Shown: positions 1-12,400 of the stretch, one piece after another | How the letters are laid out: every line of letters starts with the position of its first letter | Position numbering within the stretch: the stretch's first letter is position 1 | From: Ramazzottius varieornatus | Taxonomy: Eukaryota; Tardigrada; Eutardigrada; Parachela; Ramazzottiidae | Assembly: GCA_001949185.1 (NCBI GenBank) | Contig: BDGG01000005.1 | Coordinates: 2,829,972-2,893,971 of the forward strand | Length of the DNA: 64,000 nucleotides | Reading direction: 5' to 3' | Notes under the pieces: model-generated | Database searches by the model: none | Seen by the model: only the letters and a program-made list of their open reading frames with translations | What the model was told of the DNA's origin: nothing | Made by a program: the position numbers and the translations under genes

Positions 1-90
1 TTCTTCGGTCGACCTCTCTTTTTACCTGAAGCAGTTGTGGATCCTCCAGAACCAGCGGCTGAACCTGTTGGAAAAACCACATCTCGGTAA
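1..90 (+). CDS. 3' end of an unidentified gene
   Basis: An open frame enters from the left edge in frame 1 and runs 29 codons to a TAA at 88-90. The peptide is rich in proline and alanine (PEPAAEPVGKTTSR at its end) and matches no family I know. The stop lies just before a MITE copy starting near 96, so the element may have supplied or moved the natural end. It could also be a chance open frame. Confidence 0.3.
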   Translation, partial: FFGRPLFLPEAVVDPPEPAAEPVGKTTSR

Positions 91-95
91 GCGGG

Positions 96-288
96 ACTGA
101 GGCAAACAAATTCGACTAGATCGTTCGCCCAAGTGACGCACATTTTCAGCTAATAACATCAAACACTTGCGCCACTTGAAAAAAACATCTGGACAAAGTC
201 TTTACTCCAAGTGGCGCACGCCTCCAGCCAATGACACCGTACACGTGTGTCACTTGGTACAACAATCCTGTCGAGACTGTTTGCCGGG
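96..288. mobile_element. MITE copy 1 (two-hairpin form)
   Basis: Outer arms are GGCAAACAAATTCGACTAG on the left and the near complement GTCGAGACTGTTTGCCGG on the right. Inside are two hairpins whose arms read CAAGTGRCGCAC and GTGYGYCACTTG, joined by a short spacer. The same architecture recurs at about 33.3, 52.6 and 58.9 kb, and single-hairpin forms occur elsewhere. The superfamily is not established because no target duplication is obvious. Confidence 0.75.
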
Positions 289-3200
289 CAAGTCACAAAA
301 AATCGGCAAGCGAAAAAACCCGAAGTAAATCCCTACAGACTGTCGAATATTTTTTCCGCTTGTGTTGGCATAGGAGCATTAAATACGAGACTTGCCTAAG
401 GAAGCGTCGCTGGGTGGATTTTTCGGCCGACCACGTTTTCGGCCGCCATTCAAGTAAGCAATCACCACGTCCATGTGTTGCACGTGCGCTTCTTGCTCCC
501 ATGTAGCTTCGCTCCTGTGAACCAACCTCAGACTTACTCGACCCCAAAGCAGCTACAGAGGGAGATAACTTACTCTGGTTTGCCCACCCATTTTATCAGA
601 AACTCGCGGTAGGGCGCCTTCATCCCATTGTTGCCCAGAACAGCTTCAGCAACTGGCGTGTCCGGAACATCTCCTGGATCCATTCTCGAAGCTGTCTTCT
701 GGAAGAATACGTAGGATGCAAAGCACAAGGACAGTAGCGGTTTAGCAAAAGTCCGCCGGATTTATGGAGATGTCGAGGAATCAAGTCCAAGGAGAATCAA
801 CATGGCCGAAAGAATCGAAAAAACTTCCAAAAACAATCGCGAAAACTGCCTCACTCGAAAACTTTCACCCCAGGGGCGATTTTGACCGGACCAGCGGACC
901 ATGAGTCGGCTAGGGCCGGAAATGGTGGAAAACGACCACCCTAAATGGCTGATATACAAGAGGTGGAAATTCCCATCCTGGAAGAACAGGGTGGGAACGG
1001 CAGGATGGAAAAGCTGGGAGCAAGTGAAAGGGTGGGATTACCGGTATTCCGTGACATCAAACCCGGCAATCACGAGTTTTGAAAGTTTCTGATGTATGTT
1101 TCAAGGGTTCCCAGTTAAATACCTCATTTGTAATCCTATAGAGTAGTATTCCTCCAAATCTCGGCCATACACCGTCAGCTCGTACAATCTCGACATGCCA
1201 CGCGGAGAACTCCATCACATCAGTGCATCGAAACTGATAAAAGACATCAGTCCGACGGTTGCACTTACCGGGATTACCTAGGGCGGTGCTGCAATGGGTA
1301 AAATGCATACCGGTTCAAAAATTCTATTAGCAGTTGTATCGACAAGGCCACAGTATGCCTCTGTGTCTTACTAATAGATAAACTATTCAAAATGTTAGCC
1401 GGTGGTCTGTATTTTGAACACAGTACAGTAACCCACGGCGATTCAAAGATACTGAATCCTTTCTAAATTTTCGCTGCTCCGATTACGCAAGGACAGTTGC
1501 AGTATTTCCGTAGTCATATTTTCGTTCAGGAGCAGTTATCAGACGAGGTTCATTGCAGGACGATACGCACCATCGCAACCAAGTAGATCTAGGTATCACC
1601 GCTTCGTGACTCGACACCGACCGCGGCTTTCATTTACTGATCGCATCAGAAGCTTCGCTTTAGTACTGGCGCGACGTCGGGTCACTCTGTCCACAAGATC
1701 GACATTAGCATAAAACCGTCGTACTGTCTTACATTCTTTTGGCTGGCGATTCGTGGTCAATTTTCGGGTTTGGTTGGTCTAGCAAACCACCAGGCGCAAA
1801 TGCGGGAAAAGTTAAATGTAGTGCTTTTCTGCTCCTGCGGCTGGTAGTGTTGTCTGTGCTTTTTGTGGTAGATCAGTTCGTCGTGCAGCGGATTGTACTG
1901 CCTGGTCAAACAGTTCACTATACAATCAGTGATGACTCGGGACTGGCTTACCGTGTCAAGCATCCATTGTTCGATCTCGTTTTTGTTAAGTGTATTTGAG
2001 AAATCCGCTTTGATATCCGCCGGTGCTGCGGCCCATCGAAGTTTTTGATTTGTTCGTCTAGAACAGATCGTGACTTCACTTGAGTGACCCAACAAAATTG
2101 AACAAAACAGTGACACACCGCTAATCTTGAAAGGTTCGGTTCCATAAGGAGAGTTACGATTTTTCTACAGTCGCGCTTGAGAGATACATCGAGTTACGGC
2201 ACAAAGATTACTGCACTCCAATAAAATTTCCTACAATCGTCTGGCTTTACAAAATGCTCTTGGTTCCGCGTTCACATTCACCCAGTCGACTTCGAGATAT
2301 CTTCTCAACCCAATGGGAGAATATTTCATCCGCGGTGACTACACAGAAAAATAGTGCTGTCTGGAGGTAGAGAAAAGTAATTGAGGTATGGACTTTCTGC
2401 ATCTGTTTTAGAACGGAACAAAGCTGTGGCTGTGCTTAAAGGTGGAAATAACACTCAGTACAGATAAGGGCTGACAGAGAAAGGGAAGGCTATTCGCTTT
2501 GTCATTGTAGCGAGATTTTGCAGTCCTCAAAAATCTTCCTCATTCTTCTGCAGAGTGAGCAAATTTTCTGCCGTTCTACGGACGGTAGATTGTATTTTGT
2601 GATGTGATACGTTACGTTGGTCTCCTGGTGTTTGGGAGGCGTTTTGTTTCACTTCGTTGAAACTGCCCGACATTAAGGCGTTGTTGGCTCAGTTGACGGA
2701 AAGGAGTTGCGTTAACTACAAGATCTTGAATGGACTAACGAATTAAACCAGTAACTGGAAAAATTCGTAGTTTTTGTGTCATTAAATTATCCGCCCCAGG
2801 TGAAAAAGCAATCGGTCAATCAAGTGTAGCGGAAGGTTCGATATAGGAAATATCGTTTCCCACCCCAGGCTGGCTTGCTAGCCTCTCGTGCAGCGGACCT
2901 GTCACCTGTAGCCTTCTCTGATCAAGGTCGTGTCGGGTACCCGAGAACAAAATTGTCCGGCAGCGCCGCAGCGGTTGCGGACTTGCAGCGTACTTTCGAA
3001 CAGGCCTGTACTGGCGCTAGGCCTTTGGGTGTCGCGCCTGATATCCTATATCATACGACAAATTCAAAAATAAAATTTGGGAAACTGATGAGCAAGTAGT
3101 GAATTCACTTTGTGAGTTCAGAAAAGTATCCGGAAGAATATTTGTTAACATTTAGAATGACGTAAAGCATGCCATCTTTTTGCATGGGACAGGATGTTTA

Positions 3201-5640
3201 ATTTTAAGACATAATATTAGAATACCCACGTAAGCACTGCTGCAAGCCTGCAACAAGTACCGGCCGAAGGCCGAAAGACTTTTTACGTTCTCACCAGAAA
3301 TCAGCGGAACAGCAAGTGACATATTTTTCATTCAAAATTCTATAAAAATATGGCATGTTCGTACCATCCGAACAACAGCTAAAACGTAATCCGCTGCCTC
3401 CAACAGCTTTTGCATACCATCGAGGGACTACTGATTAAGGTTCAGGTTCTGACAGTTCGGCAGAAATCTTTAACCGACTGTCTTTAAATTCTACTCGGTC
3501 AACCCCACAAGATTCCGCCAACTTCTGAGTCCCGAGACTCGACGCAGCATCGCAGGAAATTATTTGGAGAGTATTTTCGAAAGCGGAAAACACAGATTAA
3601 GCGAAAAGAGAAATACTAGAAGACATCGTGGGGCTTGGAGGTGACGGGTTCATTTCGGCACGGTGAAATATATCGTTTTGGTTGAACGATTTAAATGATC
3701 AGGAAATTGCTAGTCGAAGGTGTCAGCTCTGTCGTCAAATTGCGCACCATCATGCTCTTACGATGCAGTTTGGTGCACGGTCCTGTGTTTTCTTCGTGTT
3801 AGCAGACTCCTGATAAACCGTGTGACTCGGTCCAATTTTAGCGTTGCCGGTAGTGGCACGCGGTCTGAGTCTACGGGTGAGAATGGGCTCGTTCTTGTGC
3901 TGACATACCGATGGTCAAACTGTCCGGACAAAAAGATAGAAGAGTATGTTTCCACGACTCTGCCTCTAACTACCGGTGCAATCGTGGGGTAGAGCTCTAC
4001 ATGAGCTTGGCGAACGGACGTCACAGTCAGCATGCGCTGTGTACGTCTTCATACATGTAAACTCCACATTTAGTGTGAGGGCAGTTCGCTTAGCTCCTGA
4101 AGCATTAGAGTGCGCGAAATCTTCGCAAAAACTGAGAATTTTACTGTTGAAAGACGATCTTTATAACCGGAGTTCTGGTTTGATGCGCCAATTCCGACTG
4201 CTGTAGGTTTCCCCGGGATCGTTCCTGTAGTTAGCTACTTGGCTCGGATCATGGGAGAAGCTCTACTCTATCGTTGTGCCGGGTGGTTTGATGATTGAGA
4301 TGTAAGAACAAGCATGAACCCCTCGTGAGTTACATGGCCTGCGGCCCGCCTTAGCCAGGTTCACCGCGCATGGGACCACGACGTCCGATTAACGGTTTAA
4401 ATTCTGCTACGCCATGACGGATTTAGCGCTGATATGGGAGTTATGGGCATTACAGTCTGGTCGGCTGGCGGTCCTATCCACCGTTCTCAGCGCTTTTGTC
4501 GGGAAGATGAATTGATATATCAAACCCGAATTTAATAAAGACACCCTGAATTATTCTCTGGCACCCTGTACACCCTGCTGGAGAGTGGAGACACCTCTAT
4601 CGTCTAGGATGGAAAGGTGGAAAATCCTTTATCAAACCCTATCTCTCACGAGTTTCGTCGAAGACGCCGCTTTGGAGATTCCTCCTCATCTTAGTTCTAT
4701 TCTCTCTGAAAACGTATCGACCTATCATATCCGCGACATAATTTGACGTTGCTGACCTCTGTCATGTCGCGAAAGCCGAGGGCAATTTCGCCCAGCCAAA
4801 GGAATGGCCTGTGTTGACTTAATCTGGCAGAAGACAAATGTTGTACCATGGCATTTTATTGAAACTTGCCATTCGACCATCTTCCACGAAAAACTGGCAC
4901 TGCAACGACGTCAGTAACTTCCTTTGTGTGGATTTATTGATTACTGTAAAAAAAATGGAGTCGAATAATCCACGAAAATCACGCATTTACAAAAACGTCA
5001 GAAGAACAGAAAATTTTAAATTGTCGCGCGTGTCGTCATAACAACCAGTGCAAAAGCTCGCAGCAATCTGACGCAATGTGCGACCCAAACGGGAATGTTA
5101 TTCTACCTGACCAAGCGACGATTGTCTGCGCCAGACGCTCAGCCATTCCCGCGGCAAACATATGATCCTTCTGCCGCTTATCGTCGTTAAAGATCATCCC
5201 CGACATCATGGAGCGGTGTTGGAGCGCCACAAGATCCGCAAGTCCAGTTGAAGCAGCTCCAGCATCGGATGGTTGAGACGCAGAAATGCCACGATGATTC
5301 GTCTCTGATTTTATCCAACAAGCGTACTGCCGATTTTACGAATCAATGTAAGTGGCAATCACCTACACACATGAGACAAACTGAACAAATATTCAAAAGG
5401 AACAAAGTGTTCGCTATTAGGAACATATTTAACTGTTCCGATCAACCAACGAACGACGTCAAACTACACCCAAACTTACATACACAATCAACGTGCACAC
5501 GTTATTGGTTGTGACGTAAAATATTCAGCATGACCGCACTTATCGCATTAAGCTATTAGCTCGACAGTTGCGAGCCATTTTGTACATTTCTTTCGAACCT
5601 TGGATTCTGTCATCCCGTAAATATCATACAACGTTCTTTG
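289..5640. other. Gene-poor stretch, nothing identified
   Basis: Open frames here are short (under 120 codons), overlap on both strands and show no recognisable motif, plausible exon chain or repeat match to the rest of the window. I see no RNA gene and no transposon ends. It may contain regulatory DNA or old decayed elements. Confidence 0.4.
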
Positions 5641-5674
5641 TTCCTCTTTGCAGGTGCCCCGATTTTGGAAGAAG

Positions 5675-6250
5675 ATGGGTGGTGTGAGGAAGAAAGCTCG
5701 CAAGGAAAATGCGGATGAAGTCTCCAAGAATGCTGCCCCGAATGGCGATACAGCAGCCGGCAAAGCGGATATCATAGGCAAGAACACAGCAGCATCGGAG
5801 GACGCCTCGACAAAAACCGAGACCGACGGTTCAGCTAAAGACAAGTACGGTTTGAGTGCCCTGATGCTGGCGAGAAAAGGAGGAAACATGGCCGACTTGA
5901 CCAAAGTGAAAGACTTGACAGCCATCTTGACCGGCAGACTCGTCTGGATTCGTGTACATCTCCAGTCCAGCAGAGCTGAAGGAAAGCAGTGCGTCTTCGT
6001 TCTACGACAACAATAGTACACGGTACAAGCCCTGGTGGCTGTCGGAGACCAGGTGTCGAAGCAGATGGTTCACTTTGCTGCGGGGATCGCGGTAGAGTCT
6101 TCAATCCACTTGCTTGGCGTGGTCAGGAAAGTTGACAGCCTCATCGATACGTGTTCCCAACAAGACGTCCAGCTTGTCATCCAAAAAGTCTTCCTTGTTT
6201 CCCCACCAGAGCCACACATCCCCACATTGGCTGCGAAAGCCTACCGTCTG
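5675..6250 (+). pseudogene. Aspartyl-tRNA synthetase (cytosolic) N-terminal fragment, disrupted
   Basis: Class II aspartyl-tRNA synthetase charges tRNA-Asp in the cytosol. Starting at ATG 5675 there is a lysine-rich extension and then the OB-fold anticodon-binding domain, recognised by LVWIRVHLQSSRAEGKQC, VQALVAVGD, SKQMVHFAA and GVVRKV...CSQQDVQL, all close to animal DARS1. An in-frame TAG at 6014-6016 falls inside the OB fold where relatives have glutamine, and the same frame then continues with conserved sequence to about 6240. The class II catalytic core (motifs 1-3) is absent; homology ends near AAKAYRL. A splice-acceptor-like TTTGCAG lies just before the start. The simplest reading is a partial duplicate with a nonsense mutation; the parent gene should be elsewhere in the genome. 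Confidence 0.8.
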
Positions 6251-6409
6251 CAGGAACGCAGTGTGACTGCAAGTTAGGGTTTCGTTTTGTGAAACAATCA
6301 ATCAAACGGAAGCCTGTCCATTTCTCAACTCGTGAGACTTGGGTTTCTGTGTTACCATTGACGTCAATACCTAATCAGTTTCCAAATTTCACAAGTTCGA
6401 ATAATCCTC

Positions 6410-6900
6410 GTAGAGTGCAACTATCCACCCTGCCAGACACGATGCTCCCGTCGTCTCTCTTCCTCCTCCAGCATCACAGTTTGGTGGCCACTTGCCGACG
6501 ACGTAAGTGAAGACTGGAAAGGAAGGTTTGGCGTTCGTCGAAGTGGAAGATCCCGAAGGTTAGCTTATCTTTTAACACACTTTAACATGAGAGATGGGTC
6601 ATTGGGTGCTTTGCAGATTACATCTTTGAACACATCATCTATGTGAAGAACAGCTTCGATCTAAAGAAGAAAAGCCTCGGTCCAGATGGAAAGCCCACTT
6701 CCCATGGATTCGGTGTCCAACAACTGGACCAGGCGTACGTCGCTCCGAAGGATCTAGCGAAGAATGAAGCAGCACATTTGACAGAAGTTTGCCACGGAGA
6801 ACTTTTGCAAACAGCGCGACAACTTGCTGAGTTGCACGAGACCAATAATTTTCAGCCCATTTCTATGTTCTACAGAAGCGATTCTGCTAATCCTTTGCTG
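6410..6900 (+). CDS. Possible exons of an unidentified gene
   Basis: Three open segments look exon-like: about 6418-6510 (LSTLPDTMLPSSLFLLQ, followed by GTAAGT), about 6510-6555 (GLAFVEVEDPE, followed by GTTAGC), and about 6617-6875 after TTTGCAG (YIFEHIIYVKN... to ETNNFQPISM). The composition looks like a soluble globular protein, but I do not recognise the family. They lie downstream of the broken synthetase fragment and do not resemble the rest of that enzyme. No start codon or terminal exon could be fixed. Confidence 0.3.
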
Positions 6901-7279
6901 GGTGGTATATCTGGTCTTCTGAGAGTGGCACCGTATCACAATCGTAGAAACTTTTTCTTGTCATCTCTAGCTTTTATTCTTGGTTGTACTGAACAGACAC
7001 TGCATGTTGAGCTGTGTAGATAGCCTTTTTATTGCTTCATATGGCTTTAGTAAGCCGAAGATCTAAGATCACGGGAGCAGCAACAAAAGTCTGGGTTCGT
7101 GCATGGACTAGCATTAACTAGTTTCGAACTCAGCGAAAGCAACACCGCGATAACTGTTGGGACGTTCTCTTTAAAAGAGCTCTAGGGTGGAAAAGACGAC
7201 ACCAAAGACATTTCCAGTGCAGGCGTGCTTTTGAACCTCCGGCCAAGTGCTCTAGGGCCGGGCTCCATCCGGTGCAACA

Positions 7280-8271
7280 GCCTGCAACATCCGGTGTTCC
7301 CAAGTGGTCACCCATCTAAGTACTAACCGGGCCAGACGTAGCTTATCTTCCGAGATCGAACGGGATCGGGAGTCGTGATGTTGGCATATATGAGTAATAT
7401 ATTAAACTAGAATTCATTAGATGCTTTTTGCATCTAATATATCATATTAACATTTATTTGATGCCTCGGCCGAGGTGGAATATTTATTAGTATTAAATTA
7501 GATGAAAACCAGAGCTAGAACTATCATACTAAAATCAAGCCGCAGGGCGCTCAGCATTAAAATTATTAAAATGCGGATTTTGGCTTCAGTTGATTATTGT
7601 AACGCTTGATTTGCGTCCGCGGCAAGCGTGAAACTGCGCAGAGTGCCGTATGCCAGTAAATCTTACGCATCAAGCACCTGCGCGTGTGTTACACTCACGA
7701 ACGTTTGAATGTGGTGACTTGATTGAAGTAGCTTATTTGATTGGTAAATGCAGGACTGCGATTTCGGGGACTCACTTGCATACCCGCCATTCACACTGTA
7801 AATAACGCATTGCAGCGCGATCCTGCAATGCGTTTAGGATGACTGTCATCCCAAGGATGCCAGCACGGCTCGAAAGAGGGACTTCCCGAACACCAGGCAG
7901 AAGAGACAACAGCCGCTGAAACTGCTGTTATTTTTGGACGGTTCCTTGGTAGTACTTTTAACTGATAATTTATGACGTTTTTATTGCTGGACATGGATAA
8001 GACTGTTTTGCTGGTGAAATTGTTAAGGAAGAAAGTTATCTTTTCCCGTTGACATGTGGATCTAGAAATAACTGAAATATTATAATAAGAACCCAGCGAC
8101 GCAAGTGAATATATTGGCATTATATTAGATGCTCTGCGGTCGGGGCATATTGTATTAAGATTATATTAGAACTCTGGCAGCCCGGGCTTATTAAATTAAG
8201 ATATATTAGGTCGCGATACCCTTATGCCAACATCACTAATCAGGAGCATTCTACGTGGTATGGTCGCAGGC
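7280..8271 (-). rRNA. 5S rRNA gene interrupted by a transposon
   Basis: On the minus strand the 5S 5' end reads GCCTGCGACCATACCACGT from 8271 downward. It stops after 25 nt and resumes at 7372 with the middle and 3' parts: GATCTCGGAAGATAAGC, GGTTAGTACTTAGATGGG and the closing GTTGCAGGC at 7280. With one copy of the target duplication the two parts total 118 nt, the normal 5S length, and the 5' and 3' ends can pair. The polymerase III internal control region is split from the 5' end by 866 bp. No oligo-T terminator follows the 3' end, so this may already have been a pseudogene or dispersed copy before the insertion. Confidence 0.88.
7373..8238. mobile_element. Non-autonomous hAT-like element inside 5S rRNA
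   Basis: The 866 bp insert has 16 bp terminal inverted repeats, TCGTGATGTTGGCATA at 7373-7388 and TATGCCAACATCACTA at 8223-8238 (15 of 16 complementary). An 8 bp target duplication flanks it, ATCGGGAG at 7365-7372 and ATCAGGAG at 8239-8246, with one difference. An 8 bp duplication and ends of this kind are typical of hAT transposons. Both subterminal regions are AT-rich and repeat ATTAGATG-like words. There is no credible transposase, so it would need an enzyme from elsewhere. Confidence 0.85.
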
Positions 8272-8368
8272 AAGTGTCACCTGATTTCGATCCCTCGACT
8301 CTTCTGCTTAGTTCGACACGGTCCGACGGCTGATGAGGTTCTACCGTTTTTTGTTTCGTAGTGAGTCG

Positions 8369-9087
8369 GTGCACGGCCTGCCACTGCTTTTCTCCGTGCA
8401 CTGCCCGCAACACTCCATTTCACTACGTGCACTGCTTTTACACTGCGTTTTGGCTAGCTACACGGCCTGCATACGACTTTCAAAACATAGGGACTTCGAA
8501 GGTTGTCGGCCCACGAAAGCAGGATTTTTTTACGGAGTAGAAATATGCGTGGTGTAAAAGAGGACACACTTTCCAGGGCTCGGAAGGGAAAGTGCCTCGG
8601 AAGGGAAGGTACTGTAGCGCTACCAAATTATCGCGCACTCAGCCGCGTGCACAGCAAATGATGCCTGGGTGGGAGCCAGCGACGCTAAACTGATAACATC
8701 TGATCACACTGGGCAGCGGTGACTTATCACGTAGTTCAGTGCGCGATAATTTGGTAGCACTGCGGTAACTTAATTGTCCTTTGGAATTAGTTTGGGTTCG
8801 CCATATTTTATACGAAGAAGACCACCACACAAAACCTTGGTCGTAGCGGCTCTCTGCTCCAACACTTCCTTGGTATACTGTCACTGTTTAGCTACCAATC
8901 TCAGCATGGCGCTTTTTGGTCCGTAAGAAATGCCTGCTTTCTTGCGCCGACAACCTTCAAAATCACTGTGTTGTGAAGGTCGTGTCCAGCCCGTGCACCT
9001 AGCCAAAGCAGTGTAAAAAGCAGTGCACCTAGTAAAAGGGAGTGTCACGGGCAGTGCACGGAGAAAAGGCAGTGGCAGGCCGTGCAC
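8369..9087. repeat. Foldback repeat with nested inverted arms
   Basis: The outer arms share a 19 bp perfect inverted match, GTGCACGGCCTGCCACTGC at 8369-8387 and its complement at 9069-9087. Imperfect similarity extends inward to about 8550 and 8905. A second inverted pair lies inside, 8617-8639 against 8738-8760, with 22 of 23 matching. No coding function is seen. It starts about 100 bp beyond the interrupted 5S gene and is probably a foldback transposon relic. Confidence 0.75.
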
Positions 9088-9454
9088 GTAACCTCGACTT
9101 TTTTGTTTTCCATCCGCGATATCCTGAATTTATGGTCCATGGCCAGGCAAAGGAATAGCGACCAAAATTTGGGGAGCTCGTCCGTCGATGTTGATACCGC
9201 TAGAGCGAAAGGCAAAGAGTTTGCAGCAATCTAACGGCAAGTGTCAGGCGAGCCAAAATGCGACGACATGATTCTAACCCGATGTATATAACATTTCTCA
9301 CAGCATCTACAGCTTCTGACTGTACTTGGAGCTGGAAGAGTAAACTATCCGCAAACTGGCGGTATACAACCGGGAAATCGCAAAAGTACGATTAAAACAG
9401 AAGACTCCGAACGCGGGAACGCGTTTGGTATAGCATCAGGACCGATGAGGTAGG

Positions 9455-12400
9455 TTAGGTTATCTCGAGATCGTTCCTTTTCCGTAGAATGATTTCGGTC
9501 TCGTCAGTCTTCAGTACCCGCACTCCGATTTCTTTTATAGCGCTTTCGATCGCTGTTTGTCGCTGGGTGGCTTCTGTAGCGTTCTTGTTGGGAGCTTTCG
9601 CTTCTTGGAAGAGTTCTGCGAGCAACATGGCCGAACCGCGGTTCATGGTGAGAATGCTGCAGGCCTCAACCGACCTGTGATGAAAACCCATGAGGAAATA
9701 ATGAGGTTTCTTGCATTTGCTGGCAATCAGAGACGCAGGAGTTACCGAGTTATTCCGCCATTTGAGAGTCCAGTCAGCCTTCCGATAACGGTTCCGAAGT
9801 TATTCAAGAGATCGAACTTCAACTGCGAAGCTCCACCTGTACTGAAGGAGTTCTTCAACATAACCTGCAATGATAATACAGAACCTCAAAGTGAGCTCGG
9901 CAAATAAACTCAACCAGATCGATCTCCCCAAGTGGCGCACGCTCTATGTGACATCGACTGATGACGTGAGCCACTTGGTAAACGATCTGGTCGACTTGTT
10001 TGCCGAGTAACTTAATTACAGAACGAGTGAGGGAAAGAGTTCGTACGTTTTGGTAGATAAGCTCGTCCATTTCGTGCATCACATCGACGAAGTACCGACT
10101 GGCTAAGACGGTAAAGAGCCGTCCTTTCTGAGCTGCAAGGATGGTGCGAGTTGTGTAGAGAAGTTCTGCCATGCCTGGTGTCATTTGGAGCACCAGGTAC
10201 TCAGTCGAGGAAGGCATACTTTTCCAGCTGGGCGGAAAAGACAAAATTAACAGAACGTCAGAAAAGAGAACTACGTACAGCATACTGAGGAAGGAACTGA
10301 AACTTACTCTTGCTTCCCATATTCCTTGATCATCCGTCTGATTAGTTCTATAGTATCGGTTCGGAGGTGCTTCAGGAAGGAAACCTTCGACAGTCGATCG
10401 CAGTCATCAGTTACAGACGACATCCTCGTCGACAAGTTCCCATTCGTGTTCGAGGATAATATGGCAAGCGTCAGCTGGAAAGAAGGAAAATGACTCGAAC
10501 GTAGGATAATAAACTCTGTTTGAGTTTTAAGTTCCGGAAAGGATATTCGTGATAATTTACTGCATCGGAGCTGAGGTCCTCGAGGTACGTCCAGATGTAC
10601 CTCACGGCCGTAGCGAAAGTGGGAAGCAGTAACGTGGCACAGAACGACAGGTCTTCTTGATTCTCTTCGTAAAGTAACTTCAAACGGTCAATGAAGCTTT
10701 CCACACAGCCAAGCTGGAAGGCGAGGAACTGCTGCTGTTCAGTCCTCGTCGGAAGAAGCTCGTACCTTTCTAAAAACAAGTGTCCTCCCGGTAAAAAAAG
10801 GGGTACACGTACAATTATAATAAAGGAGACGCTGGAAAGGAAGTGAACATGAACGGCATTCACAGTGGCACATATTCCCATTGTTGTTCGCTGTCAATGT
10901 GCGCCACTCAGAATAACGACCATGCACAATTCCGGAAGTCAAAGTGAAGTCAAAGTTGGAATGTTAACGAGTTCTGGCTTACCGGAAATAGCTTTCAGCA
11001 TAGTTACAAAGTGTTGGGCGCTCTCCGCCACTTTGAAGTCTTCCGGGTTTTCTGCCCCGTCTTCGTAGCGGTTTTTGAAAGCTGTTTCGGAAGACAGAAA
11101 AGCTGTGACTCGATCGATGGCAACTGGAAAAGAGGACACTAAGTTAGTTAGAGAGCTCAATATACGAAATTATTCGCCGTTGAAGGGAAGATCCGTCTTA
11201 CGAGTTTTCTCCATCTGCATCCAAGCTTTCAGGACTTCCGGTACGGACAGTACCTCGCAAAACTTTTGCTGTATTATGGAATAACCTATGGAACGAAGAG
11301 TTCTGGCGAAAGTCAGGACTTCGTCCAAGGCATGGGCAAAGTGTCGCTCGAGCTCGAGGAGTTCGGGGAGGGTTGAGAGGAACTTGGAACGAGCTAACAT
11401 GGTTATACTCCATGCAAAGTCATTCTGCGAGAGGAGAATCCGTTTTGCAAACAAGCTGGGTTCGCGAAAAACCATTCAGGCAACTTACTTTAGCATCGCG
11501 ATGGGAATGATCTCGATCGTACAGCGGCTGCAGCAAACTACCGACAAAGTCCGCGTAGTCACGAATCCATGACAGAACTTGAGTGAGGTACCACTCTGGC
11601 TAAAAAGCAGATGAAGATAATTAAGAAACAAACTTTTAAGAATTAAGAAACAAACTAATCATTCAAGAAAAGAGTGTGACCGAAAAAACAGCGGAATCCC
11701 GTACACGCAGGTTACCTAATTATCGGCCGGGACAAAATTACCGGCCGAGAGCGGCAGCGCACCGAATGATTAGTTTGATTGTTCGGCTTCAGCTGGCAGC
11801 TGCCGCTTTCGGCCAGTGGTCGATAATTTTGTCCCGGCCCATAATTCTGTATGCCGCGTGTACTCACCTTGTCAATGCGGTTGGTTTTCTCGGTTACGAA
11901 GAAGTGATACCGAAAACGTTTTTCCAATGGTTGAAGGAAGTACTTCAGTGGAAGCAGGTCGTAAAGGAAGGCTTTTTCTTCGGACGTTTCTGATGGGACG
12001 ATAAACTCTCTGAAATAAAGACTATAGAACCTCGAAAGCAACATATAAGAAACAACACCATCAAGCACTGAGTAAGTCCTTACGGAAGACGGAGTCGAAT
12101 GAGTGTGGAGAAAATATCGTTGAGTTCGCCGCGAAGTTTCGCCTCGATGACGAGCGCTTGCTGCTTCTGCACTGACGGTGGTCTGGGGTAGCCTATCCTA
12201 TTCAGCATCACAGGGATATCTCTGAAAAAGACCAGAAACGTTTCACTGGAAAAATAAAACTATAGCTGCGTTGAACTGCGAGCCTTACTGAGCAACACGA
12301 TCACTGACGAGCCTCGTCCAATAAACCGTGATATCATACAGGTACTGAACAAGGTTGGAGCATTTTGAGGTCCGGAGCTGATGACACCAATCGACCAGTG

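Noticed and set aside
1739-2145. Minus-strand open frame of 119 codons and its overlaps
   Set aside because: No recognisable domain, no good splice signals, and overlapping frames of similar length on the other strand.
6014-6016. Programmed stop readthrough or altered genetic code at the synthetase TAG
   Set aside because: Intact genes in the window use standard stops, and the missing catalytic domain makes a pseudogene simpler.
5548-6104. Long open frames on the minus strand opposite the synthetase fragment
   Set aside because: The plus strand has clear homology to the OB fold; the minus frames are its shadows with no family resemblance.
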